Assembly (NCBI GenBank): GCA_017463405.1
Contig: JAFTPJ010000044.1
Span: 1-35,322, forward strand
DNA length: 35,322 bases
Direction: 5' to 3'
Source of the DNA: Clostridia bacterium
GTDB lineage: Bacteria; Bacillota; Clostridia; Oscillospirales; CAG-272
The notes beneath the pieces are model-generated. The model was not told where the DNA came from. It was given only the letters and a program-made list of their open reading frames with translations, and searched no databases. Made by a program: the position numbers and the translations under genes. Numbering within the stretch: position 1 is the stretch's first letter; each line of letters opens with the position of its first letter. Positions 7,047 to 16,120 of the stretch are shown piece after piece.

Positions 7047-8400
7047 CGTAGAGGTGCGTGCCGACGGGCAAAAATACGCCTTGCGTGCGATTATGTGCGG
7101 CGAGTCGGTTATCAAATACGGCTTTCCGATCGGTGAGGCGTGCTGTGACATTTCTGTCGGGGAGAGGGTCACGCCGCAGAATTTGCGTTCACGCCTTTCG
7201 GGACTCGGTGATTGGGCATATTTTCCCGGGGAGACCGCACCGATCGGAATCAAGGAAGGCTTTTTTGATGGATTTTTACGCGCCGACGGCGAGGTCGGCA
7301 TTCGCAGCGAGCTGTGGATTATCCCTACTGTCGGATGCATCAACGACGTTGCCAAGCGACTTGCGGAGAAGAGCGGTGCCAAGGCCCTGACCCATCCATA
7401 CGGCTGCTCCCAGCTGGGCGGAGACCTGTTGACCACGCAGAAGATTTTGTGTGGCTTGATTCGTCATCCCAACGCAGGAGGTGTTCTGGTGTTGGGGCTC
7501 GGATGCGAAAACAATCGCATGGAGGATTTGAAGCACTTGCTTGGAGATTATGACCCCGCGCGTATCCGTTTTCTCAACATTCAGGATTGCGAGGATGAAA
7601 TGGAGGAAGGGATGCGTCTGTTGGGGATATTGAAGATGTTGATGAAAGCGGATCGACGCACGTCTGTCCCGATCTCCAAGCTCCGCATTGCCGTCAAATG
7701 CGGCGGCAGTGACGGCTACAGCGGTATTACCGCAAATCCGCTGGTCGGAAGAGTGATGGAGTGCTTTGCGGAATACGGCAGCACGGTATTGATGAGTGAA
7801 ATTCCCGAGGTATTCGGCGCGGAGCAGCTGCTGCTCTCGCGTGCCAAGGATGAAGATACGTTTTCGCGTGTGGCGCGCATGATTCGTGCCTTCCGTCAGT
7901 ATTTCATTGATCACGGCGAGGGAATTGCTGATAACCCGTCGCCCGGAAATATCGCTGGCGGTATATCCACACTGGAGGAAAAGTCTTTGGGATGCGTGCA
8001 AAAGGCGGGAAAGGTTCCGCTTTGCGGCGCATTGGATTTCGGTCAGACGCCCGCCGAGGACGGCGGCTTGTATCTGGTCAATGGACCGGGGAACGATATG
8101 GTTGCCGTGACAAATCTTGCGGCATCGGGTGCACACCTGATCCTCTTTACCACGGGCCGCGGCACACCGCTGTCGTCGGTGGTCCCCACGTTGAAGATTT
8201 CCACCAACACTTCTCTGGCAGAGAAAAAGCCGCATTGGATCGATTTCGATGCGGGGCGACTTCTGGACGGCGTACCAGGAAATTTGATGACAGAGGTGCT
8301 GTTTGCACATTGCCTTGCGGTTGCCGAGGGAAAGAAAACCAAAAGTGAGGAAAACGGATATTACGATATCGCCATTTTTAAAGACGGTGTAACCTTATAA
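7024..8400 (+). CDS. uxaA: Altronate dehydratase
   Basis: This 458-aa protein dehydrates D-altronate to 2-keto-3-deoxy-D-gluconate. It has the two-part UxaA architecture: an N-terminal SAF domain (residues 1-60 or so), then the catalytic region with HPYGCSQLGGD, VLGLGCENN and AVKCGGSDGYSGITANP. The C-terminal blocks are FTTGRGTPLSSVVPTLKIS and AEKKPHWIDFDAGRLL. The start at 7024 has AAGGAGG 9 nt upstream, within the end of uxaB; the upstream ATG at 6952 is inside uxaB without a site. The overlap suggests translational coupling. KDG kinase and aldolase, needed next, are not in this window. Confidence 0.95.
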   Translation: MQIHPSDNVEVRADGQKYALRAIMCGESVIKYGFPIGEACCDISVGERVTPQNLRSRLSGLGDWAYFPGETAPIGIKEGFFDGFLRADGEVGIRSELWIIPTVGCINDVAKRLAEKSGAKALTHPYGCSQLGGDLLTTQKILCGLIRHPNAGGVLVLGLGCENNRMEDLKHLLGDYDPARIRFLNIQDCEDEMEEGMRLLGILKMLMKADRRTSVPISKLRIAVKCGGSDGYSGITANPLVGRVMECFAEYGSTVLMSEIPEVFGAEQLLLSRAKDEDTFSRVARMIRAFRQYFIDHGEGIADNPSPGNIAGGISTLEEKSLGCVQKAGKVPLCGALDFGQTPAEDGGLYLVNGPGNDMVAVTNLAASGAHLILFTTGRGTPLSSVVPTLKISTNTSLAEKKPHWIDFDAGRLLDGVPGNLMTEVLFAHCLAVAEGKKTKSEENGYYDIAIFKDGVTL

Positions 8401-8409
8401 GGAGTATTT

Positions 8410-9594
8410 ATGCTTACGTTTATCAGTGATTATTATCAAAATTATCAAATTATAACGCCGAGCGACGGCGCGCACTATTTTTTTGCGTACTACGATATGC
8501 GGGCAACGGGAGAGAACGGTAAGCATCTGTGCCACCGCGTCAAGTTCTGGGATCGCTTACCGACTGCCGAGGACGTGTGCGAGCTCGGTTATCTGGAGAA
8601 CGGAAAATTTTGCAAATTTGCCGAATCCACCGCATGGAATTTCCAGCAGGGGGCAATGCTGCAGTATCATCCGTATCTGGAAAACACGGTCTATTATAAC
8701 GTTTGTGAGAACGGAAAATTCATGACCGTGACGCATAACTACGTCACCGGAGAAAAGAAATATGCCGACCGCGCTACCGCATGTATCTCACCCGACGGAA
8801 AATGGGGTCTGGGAATCAATTTCGGACGTATTTACGCATTCCGTCCCGGCTACGGGTATGCGGGCTTTGCGGACATATATGCCGATGTCAATGCTCCTGC
8901 GGAGGACGGTGTGTTCCTTGTGGATATGGAAACAGGTACATCCCGTCAGATCTGTTTCTATGACCGTCTGTATTCCGTTGCGGGCTTTGACAAGGAGGAC
9001 AAGGTGCTGATCAATCACATCACCTTTAACACCGACTCTGACCGATTTGTTATGCTTGTGCGCTCATTCCCGCGAGATGGGAAGGGATGGCTGACCTCGA
9101 TGGTGATCGGGGATTTGCAAGGCAACTGCCATACTGTTTTGAACAAGACCTACGTTTCGCATTATTACTGGACCTCTCCCGTCGACATTCTTGCGCATTG
9201 CACGGTCGAGGGCGAGAAGAAGAGTATGTACAGCATCAACACCGATACGGGCGCGTGGGTGGAATACGACATGCCGTATTTTCATGAGCCCGTTCACAAT
9301 CCCGACATCCATTGCAATCTCTCGCCCGGCGGAAATTATATCATCGGCGACGGATATGAGATTGACGGAAATTGGGGAAATCCCTCTTACCGCGCACTGA
9401 TGGCGTACAGTCTGAAAACGGGAAAGAGCCGCGAATTGTTGCGTGTTAAGACAAAAACGCCGAATGGAATCACCGATATCCGTACAGATTTGCACGCTCG
9501 GTTTGTTTGGGGCGGCAAATATATCAGCTTTGACACAACGCAAAACGATCGCCGAGAGATTGTTTTGATTGATACAAATGCCTTGAATTTTTAA
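8410..9594 (+). CDS. Beta-propeller protein of unknown function
   Basis: This 394-aa cytoplasmic protein (no signal peptide) is built of repeated strands with SPDG-type turns (CISPDGKWGLG, NLSPGGNYIIG), as in seven-bladed TolB/WD40-like propellers. Conserved-looking blocks are FAYYDMRATG, STAWNFQQGAMLQYHP, FRPGYGYAG and VHNPDIHCNLSPGG. The last has two His and an Asp that could bind a metal, loosely like the Mn site of PL22 oligogalacturonate lyases, which are propellers too. Its place between uxaA and an esterase in a uronate operon suggests action on a uronic-acid oligomer or derivative. A lyase role is inference only; a sensor or chaperone role is not excluded. AAGGAG precedes the ATG, and the gap from uxaA is 9 nt. 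Confidence 0.6.
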   Translation: MLTFISDYYQNYQIITPSDGAHYFFAYYDMRATGENGKHLCHRVKFWDRLPTAEDVCELGYLENGKFCKFAESTAWNFQQGAMLQYHPYLENTVYYNVCENGKFMTVTHNYVTGEKKYADRATACISPDGKWGLGINFGRIYAFRPGYGYAGFADIYADVNAPAEDGVFLVDMETGTSRQICFYDRLYSVAGFDKEDKVLINHITFNTDSDRFVMLVRSFPRDGKGWLTSMVIGDLQGNCHTVLNKTYVSHYYWTSPVDILAHCTVEGEKKSMYSINTDTGAWVEYDMPYFHEPVHNPDIHCNLSPGGNYIIGDGYEIDGNWGNPSYRALMAYSLKTGKSRELLRVKTKTPNGITDIRTDLHARFVWGGKYISFDTTQNDRREIVLIDTNALNF

Positions 9595-9610
9595 GAAAGG
9601 ATTCACTATC

Positions 9611-10672
9611 ATGAAAGAAACTCAAGTATTGCAAGGGGTATATCACTACGACGAGGAACCCTGTCACAAGCTCCTGTATCCGCAGATCAAGCAACAGTTA
9701 GGATACGATGCATCCAAGAATTACACCGTATGGAAACAAGAGGTCAGAGCAAAATTTATCGAGCTGACGGGATTGGATCTGATCGCAGCGAACGGAGATT
9801 GCGACCCTGCGCTCAATATCGAGTATAACGAGAAAAGAGACGGATATACGGAGATTCGCTTTACCTTCCAAAGCGAGATCGGCTATCGGGTCCCGTGTTA
9901 TTTGCTGATTCCCGACGGGAACAAAGAGAAATATCCCGTTGCAATCACGTTGCAGGGACACGCCACGGGATTTCATAACTCGGTCGGCATATTGAAATAC
10001 CCGGAGGATGTCGATTATCATCCGCGCGGAGAATTCGGAATTCAAGCGGTACGCCGCGGTTTTGCCGCACTTTGCATTGAGCAAAGGGGTATGGGAGAGA
10101 GAAGACCGCGAGCAACCGAATCGGCTTCCTACCGCAGTTGCACCTATACCGCGATGCAGGCGTTGCAGATCGGACGAACAATCCTCGGTGAGCGTGCGTG
10201 GGACGTACATAAGGCGATTGATCTGTTGGCGTCCGAATTTTCGATGTGTGACACCGACAAGGTGCTGATTACGGGTAACTCCGGAGGCGGTACCGCGTCC
10301 TTTTATTCCGCATGCTATGACGAGCGCATCAAGCTTTGCGCACCCAGCTGTGCATTTTGCCCCTATCAGCCTTCCATTCTCGATATGTTCCATTGCTCCT
10401 GTAATTATATTCCAAGTGCGTTCCGCTGGTTTGAAATGCAGGATCTCTCCTGCTTGATCGCGCCCCGCAATTTGAGTGTGATCGCGGGTGTGAAGGATAA
10501 TATTTTCCCGATCGAGGGCGTGCGCCGCGGATATGAAACGGTGCAGAAGATTTATGCCGCCGAGGGCGCGGAGGATGCTTGCAGTCTGACTGTAACACCG
10601 AAGGAGCACTGGTGGTGCGAGGATATTGTTTGGGGCGAAATCGCCCGTGTGACCGAAAAATTGGGATGGTGA
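9611..10672 (+). CDS. Alpha/beta-hydrolase, probable carbohydrate esterase
   Basis: This 353-aa alpha/beta-hydrolase has a complete triad visible in the sequence: Ser224 in GNSGGGT, Asp296 in GVKDNIFP and His333 in KEHWWC. The oxyanion region ITLQGHATGFHNS and the CIEQRGMGER block resemble acetyl-xylan/dipeptidyl-type esterases of the large Abhydrolase group. An unusual Cys-rich stretch, CAPSCAFCPY with MFHCSCNY, follows the nucleophile. It has no signal peptide, so it would act on imported oligosaccharides, for instance removing acetyl or methyl groups from uronides; the true ester is not known. It starts 16 nt after the propeller gene and ends 11 nt before uxaC. Confidence 0.7.
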   Translation: MKETQVLQGVYHYDEEPCHKLLYPQIKQQLGYDASKNYTVWKQEVRAKFIELTGLDLIAANGDCDPALNIEYNEKRDGYTEIRFTFQSEIGYRVPCYLLIPDGNKEKYPVAITLQGHATGFHNSVGILKYPEDVDYHPRGEFGIQAVRRGFAALCIEQRGMGERRPRATESASYRSCTYTAMQALQIGRTILGERAWDVHKAIDLLASEFSMCDTDKVLITGNSGGGTASFYSACYDERIKLCAPSCAFCPYQPSILDMFHCSCNYIPSAFRWFEMQDLSCLIAPRNLSVIAGVKDNIFPIEGVRRGYETVQKIYAAEGAEDACSLTVTPKEHWWCEDIVWGEIARVTEKLGW

Positions 10673-10683
10673 GGGCTTGATAT

Positions 10684-12079
10684 ATGAGCTATATCAAGGA
10701 GAATTTTTTGTTGACCAATCAAACGGCAAGAGAACTGTACCTTCAATATGCGAAAGATATGCCGATTTTTGATTATCACTGCCATTTGCCCGAGCGGCAG
10801 ATTCTGGAGAACAAGCCGTTTTCGGATGTGTTTGAAATCTGGCTTGCGGGAGATCACTACAAGTGGCGTCTGATGCGAAACTATGGTGTGGATGAGACGT
10901 ATATTACGGGTGAAGCCTCCAATCGGGAAAAATTTCTGACCTATTGTCGGGTGTTGGGAACCGCTTTTGGAAACCCACTGTATCATTGGTCACAGGTAGA
11001 GCTGAAGGAGTTTTTCGGGTATGAGCGGGAAATCAATGAAAAGAACGCCGAAGCGATCTGGGAGGAATGCAACGCCTATATCCGTTCGAGCAATGTTACT
11101 CCGCAATCTCTGATTGAAAGCTCCAACGTTCGCCATCTTTACACGACCAACGAGGTTTTTGACGATCTTTCGGTCTTTGAGGAGATCAAAAAAAAAGGGT
11201 TATCGCTTTACCGTGACGCCGGCATTCCGTGCGGATAAGATTATGAACATCGATGCGTCTGCTTATCGCACCTTTCTTGCCAAGCTGGAGGAGCTGACCA
11301 ATCCCATCCGTACGGTTGCCGAGCTGGAATCGGCATTGGAGAAGCGCTTACAGGCGTTTATCGCGGTCGGTACGCGTGCCAGCGATATTGCTTTGGAACG
11401 GGTTTTGCCGATCGCCACGCCCAAGGATGCACAAGCGGCGCTGGATCACGTGTTGGCCGGTGAGCATCCGAGACTTGCCGAGACCGAGGCATTCAAGGGA
11501 TACCTGACGTATTATTTAATGAAGTTGTATGCGAAATACAACATCGCCACCGAGCTTCATATTGGCGCGATGCGCAACAACAATACAGTTATGTTGGAAA
11601 AGCTTGGACTTGATACGGGCTTTGACAGTATTTCGGATACCAACAGCATCACACAAACCGCACGCTTGTTTGATCGTCTGAACAGCGAGAACAGCTTGCC
11701 CAAAACCATCGTATTCAATCTCAATCCTAAGATGAATACCGAGATCATGACGCTGATCGGTTGTTTCCAGAGTTCGGAGGCGCGCGGTAAAATGCAATAC
11801 GGTCCCGCATGGTGGTTTTTGGATAATCGGTTCGGTATGGAGCAGCATTTGCGTGATCTGACCGCTACGGGACATATTGCCGCGTTTATCGGTATGCTGA
11901 CCGACAGCCGATCCCTTTTGTCCTATCCCCGTCATCATTATTTCCGTCGCATTTTGTGCAATTATTTCGGTTCGATGATGGAAAACGGTGAAATGACCGC
12001 GGATATGGATGCAGTCGGTGCGGTTGTCAGAGATATTTGTTATTACAATTCGGTCAATTATTTCAGAATGGAAAAATAA
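10684..12079 (+). pseudogene. uxaC: Glucuronate isomerase UxaC, frameshifted at an A9 run
   Basis: UxaC isomerises D-glucuronate to D-fructuronate and D-galacturonate to D-tagaturonate. The first 168 residues read normally: IFDYHCHLPERQI (metal-binding HxH), EIWLAGDHYKWRLMRNYGVDE and GNPLYHWSQVELKEFFG. At nine A (11188-11196) the frame shifts by +1 and the 5' frame ends at 11238. The matching continuation (YRFTVTPAFRADKIMNI, then HPRLAETEAFKGYL, AMRNNNTVML and DSRSLLSYPRHHYFRRIL) is in the next frame to 12079. Removing one A restores a 464-aa protein, the usual family length. Both halves are well conserved, so the defect is a recent single-base event, a homopolymer error in assembly, or a site of slippage. 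Confidence 0.9.
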
Positions 12080-12093
12080 CGGAGTGCTTCACA

Positions 12094-12855
12094 ATGAAAT
12101 TCGGAATTTGTATGAATTATAAACAGGCAATGGAGGAATATCCTTTCAATGCAGATTATTTTGAAATAGCGGTATGGGATCTAAAGGACTTCGGAAAAGA
12201 AGAAATCGGAGAGATCCGGACAGCAATCGATGACGGTAGAATCAAGACCTACAGTGCAAACGGCTTGTTTCCGCAGGATCTTCGCTTGACCGGAGACGTA
12301 AAATGGGATCTTGTGCGCGAATACTGCGATTCGATCTTTTATAAGCTTGACGAATTGGATGTCAAAACTGTGGTGTTCGGATCCGGTAAAGCGAAGCACG
12401 TTCCCGACGGTTTTTCACGCGAAAAGGCATGGGAGCAGCTTTACGAGCTGGGAGATTTGCTTTCCGATATTGCAAAAAGCCACGGCCAGACCGTGGTCGT
12501 GGAACCGCTTTCCTACAATGAGGTCAACATCGTCAACACGGTAGAGGAGGGGGCAGAATACTGTCGTAAGGTCAATCGTGACAATTTTAAGCTGCTTGTG
12601 GATTTCTATCATTTTGATAACAACGGAGAGGATTGGGGATCCCTCGAAAAAAACAAGGATTTGCTATATCACGCACATATTGCGTCACCAAAGAAGCGTA
12701 CGCTTCCGGACGGTGAAGACGACTGGGACTTCTTTGCGCGTTGCATCAAGAGCTTGAAGGACATTGGCTTTGCAGGCGGATTTAGCTTTGAGGGCGGTCG
12801 CCATGACGGTGTTGAATATGAGGCGATGCTGACTCGTATGAAAGCAATGTCTTGA
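12094..12855 (+). CDS. Sugar isomerase/epimerase (AP-endonuclease-2-like TIM barrel)
   Basis: This 253-aa protein belongs to the xylose-isomerase-like TIM-barrel fold used by hydroxypyruvate isomerases and D-tagatose/psicose 3-epimerases. It opens MKFGICMNYKQAMEEYPFNAD. Metal-ligand-like residues appear in VVVEPLSYNEVN (Glu), KLLVDFYHFDNNG (Asp, His), YHAHIASP (His) and FSFEGGRHDG (Glu). GGAG lies about 8 nt before the ATG; the frame is open upstream into uxaC but without a site. As the last gene of a uronate operon that has only the altronate branch enzymes, a keto-uronate epimerase role is attractive, but this is inference from position. Confidence 0.7.
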   Translation: MKFGICMNYKQAMEEYPFNADYFEIAVWDLKDFGKEEIGEIRTAIDDGRIKTYSANGLFPQDLRLTGDVKWDLVREYCDSIFYKLDELDVKTVVFGSGKAKHVPDGFSREKAWEQLYELGDLLSDIAKSHGQTVVVEPLSYNEVNIVNTVEEGAEYCRKVNRDNFKLLVDFYHFDNNGEDWGSLEKNKDLLYHAHIASPKKRTLPDGEDDWDFFARCIKSLKDIGFAGGFSFEGGRHDGVEYEAMLTRMKAMS

Positions 12856-12864
12856 AAATCACAT

Positions 12865-12898
12865 AAAAAAGGAAGCTTCGCGGGAAGCTTCCTTTTTT
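12865..12898. terminator. Palindromic bidirectional terminator
   Basis: AAAAAAGGAAGCTTC and GAAGCTTCCTTTTTT form a near-perfect stem with a GCGG-type loop, with A tract before and T tract after. It ends the uronate operon on the plus strand and the solute-binding protein gene on the minus strand. Confidence 0.9.
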
Positions 12899-12907
12899 GT
12901 ACATAAA

Positions 12908-15031
12908 TTATTTGGTTTCCTCGGTGCTTACTGCCTCGGTTTCCTCTGTGGTACCCTTCTTATCCCAAGCAATGTCGGGGAAGGAAGCAAAGATAGAGAC
13001 TTTTTCACCCTTCTTATCGGTGTAGGTGTAGCTTTCAAAATCCTTCAGATCGGTCTTGGTAAAGACAGAAGGAATGTAGTAATCGGAGGCAACGTTGGTC
13101 AGCTGGTCGCTGATCAGAACTGCACTGCGGTTGTAAACTACGGGAATAATCGGCATATCCTCCATCAATTGCGCTTCAGCTGCCTCAAGAAGAGTCGCCT
13201 TTTGAGTGGTCCATTTTGAGGAATCGGTCGTTGCAGTGATGCCGCACTTGTCGTAAACTGCCTTTACAGCATCGTATACAGCCTGGAATTCTTCCTTCGT
13301 CTCGTAGATTCCGAGGAAGTCGGAGCTGGTTTCACGATCGAGAGATGCGAAGTAAGGAACGTAGTAAACCGCCTCTATCAGATCGTTATACTCGGTGCTG
13401 TCGTAGCCGGTACGGTGCGCCTTCAGTGCAAAATCGTTGGAATCCATATCAATTGCCATTCCTGCAAAGGGCTTTGCGAAGTTTGCAAGCACGGAATAAG
13501 GATCAGCGGAAAATGCGTTGTAATCGTATGCGATAACATCATATTTTACGCGTTGAATCGATTCGACAAACAGATCGTCGCAGATATCGGTGGAAACCAA
13601 ACCGGTCAGCTTCAGAATATCATTGTTTTCGATGGTCGAGATCTTTTCAACGGTTACGTCGAAGTCGAGGCTACACCATGCCGTCTTTACCGCTTCGGTA
13701 ATGGCGATATTGGTTTCGTCATTTGCGGCGACCTTAATGGTGAAGGAATAATCGGACGCATTGATGTTTGCATCCTTGAGCAGCTTTTCAGCCGCCGCCT
13801 TATCCGCACCTGCGTTTTTGATCGGATAATCTACAGCCTCGCGGAAGGTGCTTGCACTGTTGCTTGCATTGGTGTGCATCACGCCGTAGGGAACAAGACC
13901 TGTTGCGGCATCTGCGTAGACGATTGCATCAGCGATTGCCTGACGGTCGATAACAAGGGAGAGTGCCTGGCGTACTTCCTTGATTGCAAAAAGCTTTGTG
14001 CCGTTGATTTCCTGATTCTGATTGAGCGAGAGAACAAAGGTGGAAAGTGCATTCTTGTTCGTTACATTTTCGTCAAGATAGCTCTTGTTGTCAGCGTTTC
14101 TCAAGGAGACGGGAATATCACCGACGTAGAAGATCTTGCCGTCCTTATAATCTTGCAGAATGTCCTCGTCGGACTTGGTGCAATCTACAAGAATACGGTA
14201 GTTGGTTACGGAAGATTTGATCGAATCACGTTCGTCGTCGCGGTAGTAGTAACGGTTACGCTCCAGTATAAAGGATGCGAGAACCTTCTCGGGGTAGTCT
14301 GCTTCGGTTACGGAGACCTGGTTACCTGCAGCGTCCAGTGCGTAATCATCCTTGACGGTGTTTTCGGTCTTTACATAGTTGGTTTTACCGAGCTTATAGG
14401 GACCGCTTGTGATGATGGTTGCGCTCTTCTTTGCCCAGTCTGCGTCCTTTGCGACGTGGCTTTCGGGCAAGGGAGCGGTTGCAAGGCTGGTCAGGTTCAA
14501 AATGAACTGATTGTAATCGATGGGACCCTCGAAGGTGATTTTAACGACCTTGGTCTCCAATGCCTCGATACCGAGGTCATCAATGGATTCGTCACCCTGC
14601 TTGACTGCACGTGCATTTTTGATGTCAAACAGCAGGGAGGCTGCCTCGTAGCTGTTATTTGCGTTCAGAAGACGCTTCCATGCGAAGATGACGTCCTCCG
14701 CAGTTACGGGCTGCTCGTTGCTCCAATAGGTGTCGTTCAGCGTCAGCTCCATGCTGTGCTCATCCTCGTTGATCTTATATTCCTTTACGAGGCATTTCTC
14801 GACATCACCGTTTTCGTTAATTTTAAACAGCGTGTCAAACAGCAAGCCGACGATATCGCGTGTTTGGCTGTTGTAATAAGCATTGACGGGATCGAAATCG
14901 TAGATTTCATCAGTCAGATACATTGTGATGTATGCGCCGGGATCCTCATCTTCTCCAACTGTGGCGCAGGCAGAGAGAGCGGGGATCAGCATCAATGCGC
15001 ATAACAAAAGAGCAAAGATCCGTTTTAACAT
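12908..15031 (-). CDS. Oligopeptide-type ABC transporter solute-binding lipoprotein
   Basis: This 707-aa protein of the SBP_bac_5 (OppA/DppA) family has a type II signal peptide, MLKRIFALLLCALMLIPALSAC, with lipobox LSAC and Cys22 as the lipidated residue. The mature domain shows family blocks: FDPVNAYYNSQTRDIVGLLFDTL, LTLNDTYWSNEQPVTAEDVIFAWKRLL, ITSGPYKLG and VRQALSLVIDRQAIAD. At over 700 residues it is longer than typical OppA (about 540). The start at 15031 has AGGAGG 9 nt upstream. No permease or ATPase genes adjoin it, so it is an orphan binding protein that must use subunits encoded elsewhere, or act as a receptor. Confidence 0.9.
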   Translation of the reverse strand: MLKRIFALLLCALMLIPALSACATVGEDEDPGAYITMYLTDEIYDFDPVNAYYNSQTRDIVGLLFDTLFKINENGDVEKCLVKEYKINEDEHSMELTLNDTYWSNEQPVTAEDVIFAWKRLLNANNSYEAASLLFDIKNARAVKQGDESIDDLGIEALETKVVKITFEGPIDYNQFILNLTSLATAPLPESHVAKDADWAKKSATIITSGPYKLGKTNYVKTENTVKDDYALDAAGNQVSVTEADYPEKVLASFILERNRYYYRDDERDSIKSSVTNYRILVDCTKSDEDILQDYKDGKIFYVGDIPVSLRNADNKSYLDENVTNKNALSTFVLSLNQNQEINGTKLFAIKEVRQALSLVIDRQAIADAIVYADAATGLVPYGVMHTNASNSASTFREAVDYPIKNAGADKAAAEKLLKDANINASDYSFTIKVAANDETNIAITEAVKTAWCSLDFDVTVEKISTIENNDILKLTGLVSTDICDDLFVESIQRVKYDVIAYDYNAFSADPYSVLANFAKPFAGMAIDMDSNDFALKAHRTGYDSTEYNDLIEAVYYVPYFASLDRETSSDFLGIYETKEEFQAVYDAVKAVYDKCGITATTDSSKWTTQKATLLEAAEAQLMEDMPIIPVVYNRSAVLISDQLTNVASDYYIPSVFTKTDLKDFESYTYTDKKGEKVSIFASFPDIAWDKKGTTEETEAVSTEETK

Positions 15032-15098
15032 GGTAGAAACCCTCCTAAAAATTGAAAAAATCCGAATCGAGCCATATGACACGATTATATACTCCTTT

Positions 15099-15127
15099 AT
15101 TATAACCTATTTTTCATAAAATTTCAA
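15099..15127 (-). promoter_or_regulatory. Sigma-A promoter of the solute-binding lipoprotein
   Basis: Minus strand: TTGAAA (15127-15122), 17-bp spacer, TATAAT (15104-15099). The 5' leader of about 60 nt leads to the AGGAGG site. Confidence 0.7.
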
Positions 15128-15147
15128 TAGATTCCCAAATATTTTAA

Positions 15148-15178
15148 TGTATATTCTGTTAACTTTTTTGACAAATTA
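15148..15178 (+). promoter_or_regulatory. Sigma-G/F-like promoter of gpr
   Basis: TGTATA (15148-15153), 18-bp spacer, CAAATTA (15172-15178) resemble the forespore sigma-G consensus TGAATA/CATACTA with one and two mismatches. Forespore control is what is known for gpr. Confidence 0.4.
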
Positions 15179-15208
15179 TTTTTAAAAGTCCGGAAAGGGG
15201 GGATCGTT

Positions 15209-16120
15209 TTGCGATTTGAGGAGTATGAAAGAAGCGATTTGGCGTGTGAAAACTTCGGAAGCCGTTCCGTACACACAGATGGGGCTCATTTTACGGAGCG
15301 GTGCGTCGGACGTTTTCGGATCGGTCGCTGGCGTATTTGCACGGAGAGTGCGGCATGGGAGTTGAAAAAGCCAATCGGAACCTACGTTACGTTTGAGTGC
15401 GGAAAAATCGAGTGCCTGTCACAGACGGAAAACGAAGCGCTGTGCCGCCTTCTGGCGGGGGAATTGAAGGGAATGGCAGAGCGCTTGACACAAAAGGAGA
15501 CAAACGGGGATTTCGGTGTGTTTGTGGCAGGGCTTGGCAACGCGGAGCTGACAGCGGATGCAATCGGTCCCAAGACGGTTTCCCGTTTGACCGCCACAAG
15601 ACATTTACGGGAATTTGAGAGGCGGCTGTTCCGTGCGGTGGGATGTGCATCGATCTCTGCCATCGCACCGGGCGTGCTGGGGCAGACGGGAATCGAAACG
15701 CTGGAGCTGTTACGTGGAGCGGTACGCTATGTACGCCCCGACGTTGTAATCGTTGTGGATGCGCTGGCGGCCAGAAGCTGTGAGCGGCTTGCCTCGACCA
15801 TCCAGGTCTCGGACGTGGGGATCGAACCGGGATCGGGCGTCGGCAATCACCGTGCGGCAGTGGACCGAAGTACCTTGGGCGTTCCTGTGATTTCGATTGG
15901 CGTTCACACGGTGGTCAATTCCGCTACGCTTGTATACGATGCTTTGCGTGAGGCGGGGATTGATCGAATCGACGATTCTTTGCATCGCGTTCTGAAAACG
16001 GGAAAAAGCTTTTTCGTTTCTCCGAAGGAAAGCGACCTGATCTGTGATCGCGTTTCGACGCTTCTGGCAAAGGCGATGGGACTTGCGTTCGGTGGAGAGC
16101 TGGCGACTTATGACGCGTAA
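15209..16120 (+). CDS. gpr: Germination protease GPR
   Basis: This 303-aa spore protease degrades small acid-soluble proteins during germination. Family blocks are GFRSDLAxE-like ERSDLACENFG near the N-terminus, VFVAGLGNAELTADAIGPKT, SAIAPGVLGQTGIETLE, VVIVVDALAARS and STIQVSDVGIEPGSGVGNHR. The start is a TTG at 15209 with AAAGGGGGG 7 nt upstream; no in-frame ATG or GTG lies close by, and the earliest internal Met would remove the propeptide and first conserved block. GPR is made as a zymogen in the forespore. spoIIP follows 65 nt downstream, the usual gpr-spoIIP order. Confidence 0.95.
   Translation: MRFEEYERSDLACENFGSRSVHTDGAHFTERCVGRFRIGRWRICTESAAWELKKPIGTYVTFECGKIECLSQTENEALCRLLAGELKGMAERLTQKETNGDFGVFVAGLGNAELTADAIGPKTVSRLTATRHLREFERRLFRAVGCASISAIAPGVLGQTGIETLELLRGAVRYVRPDVVIVVDALAARSCERLASTIQVSDVGIEPGSGVGNHRAAVDRSTLGVPVISIGVHTVVNSATLVYDALREAGIDRIDDSLHRVLKTGKSFFVSPKESDLICDRVSTLLAKAMGLAFGGELATYDA

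Noticed and set aside
7276..8310. Long minus-strand frame inside uxaA
   Set aside because: Antisense shadow of a well-conserved dehydratase; no ribosome site.
11180..11200. Programmed ribosomal frameshift in uxaC
   Set aside because: UxaC is a single ordinary enzyme with no known frameshifting, and no stimulatory structure was seen; a mutation, sequencing error or slippage is more likely.
13415..15004. 529-codon plus-strand open frame opposite the solute-binding protein
   Set aside because: It lies entirely antisense to a clear SBP_bac_5 gene with signal peptide, has no ribosome site and reads as Cys/Val/Ile-rich nonsense, a codon-bias artefact.
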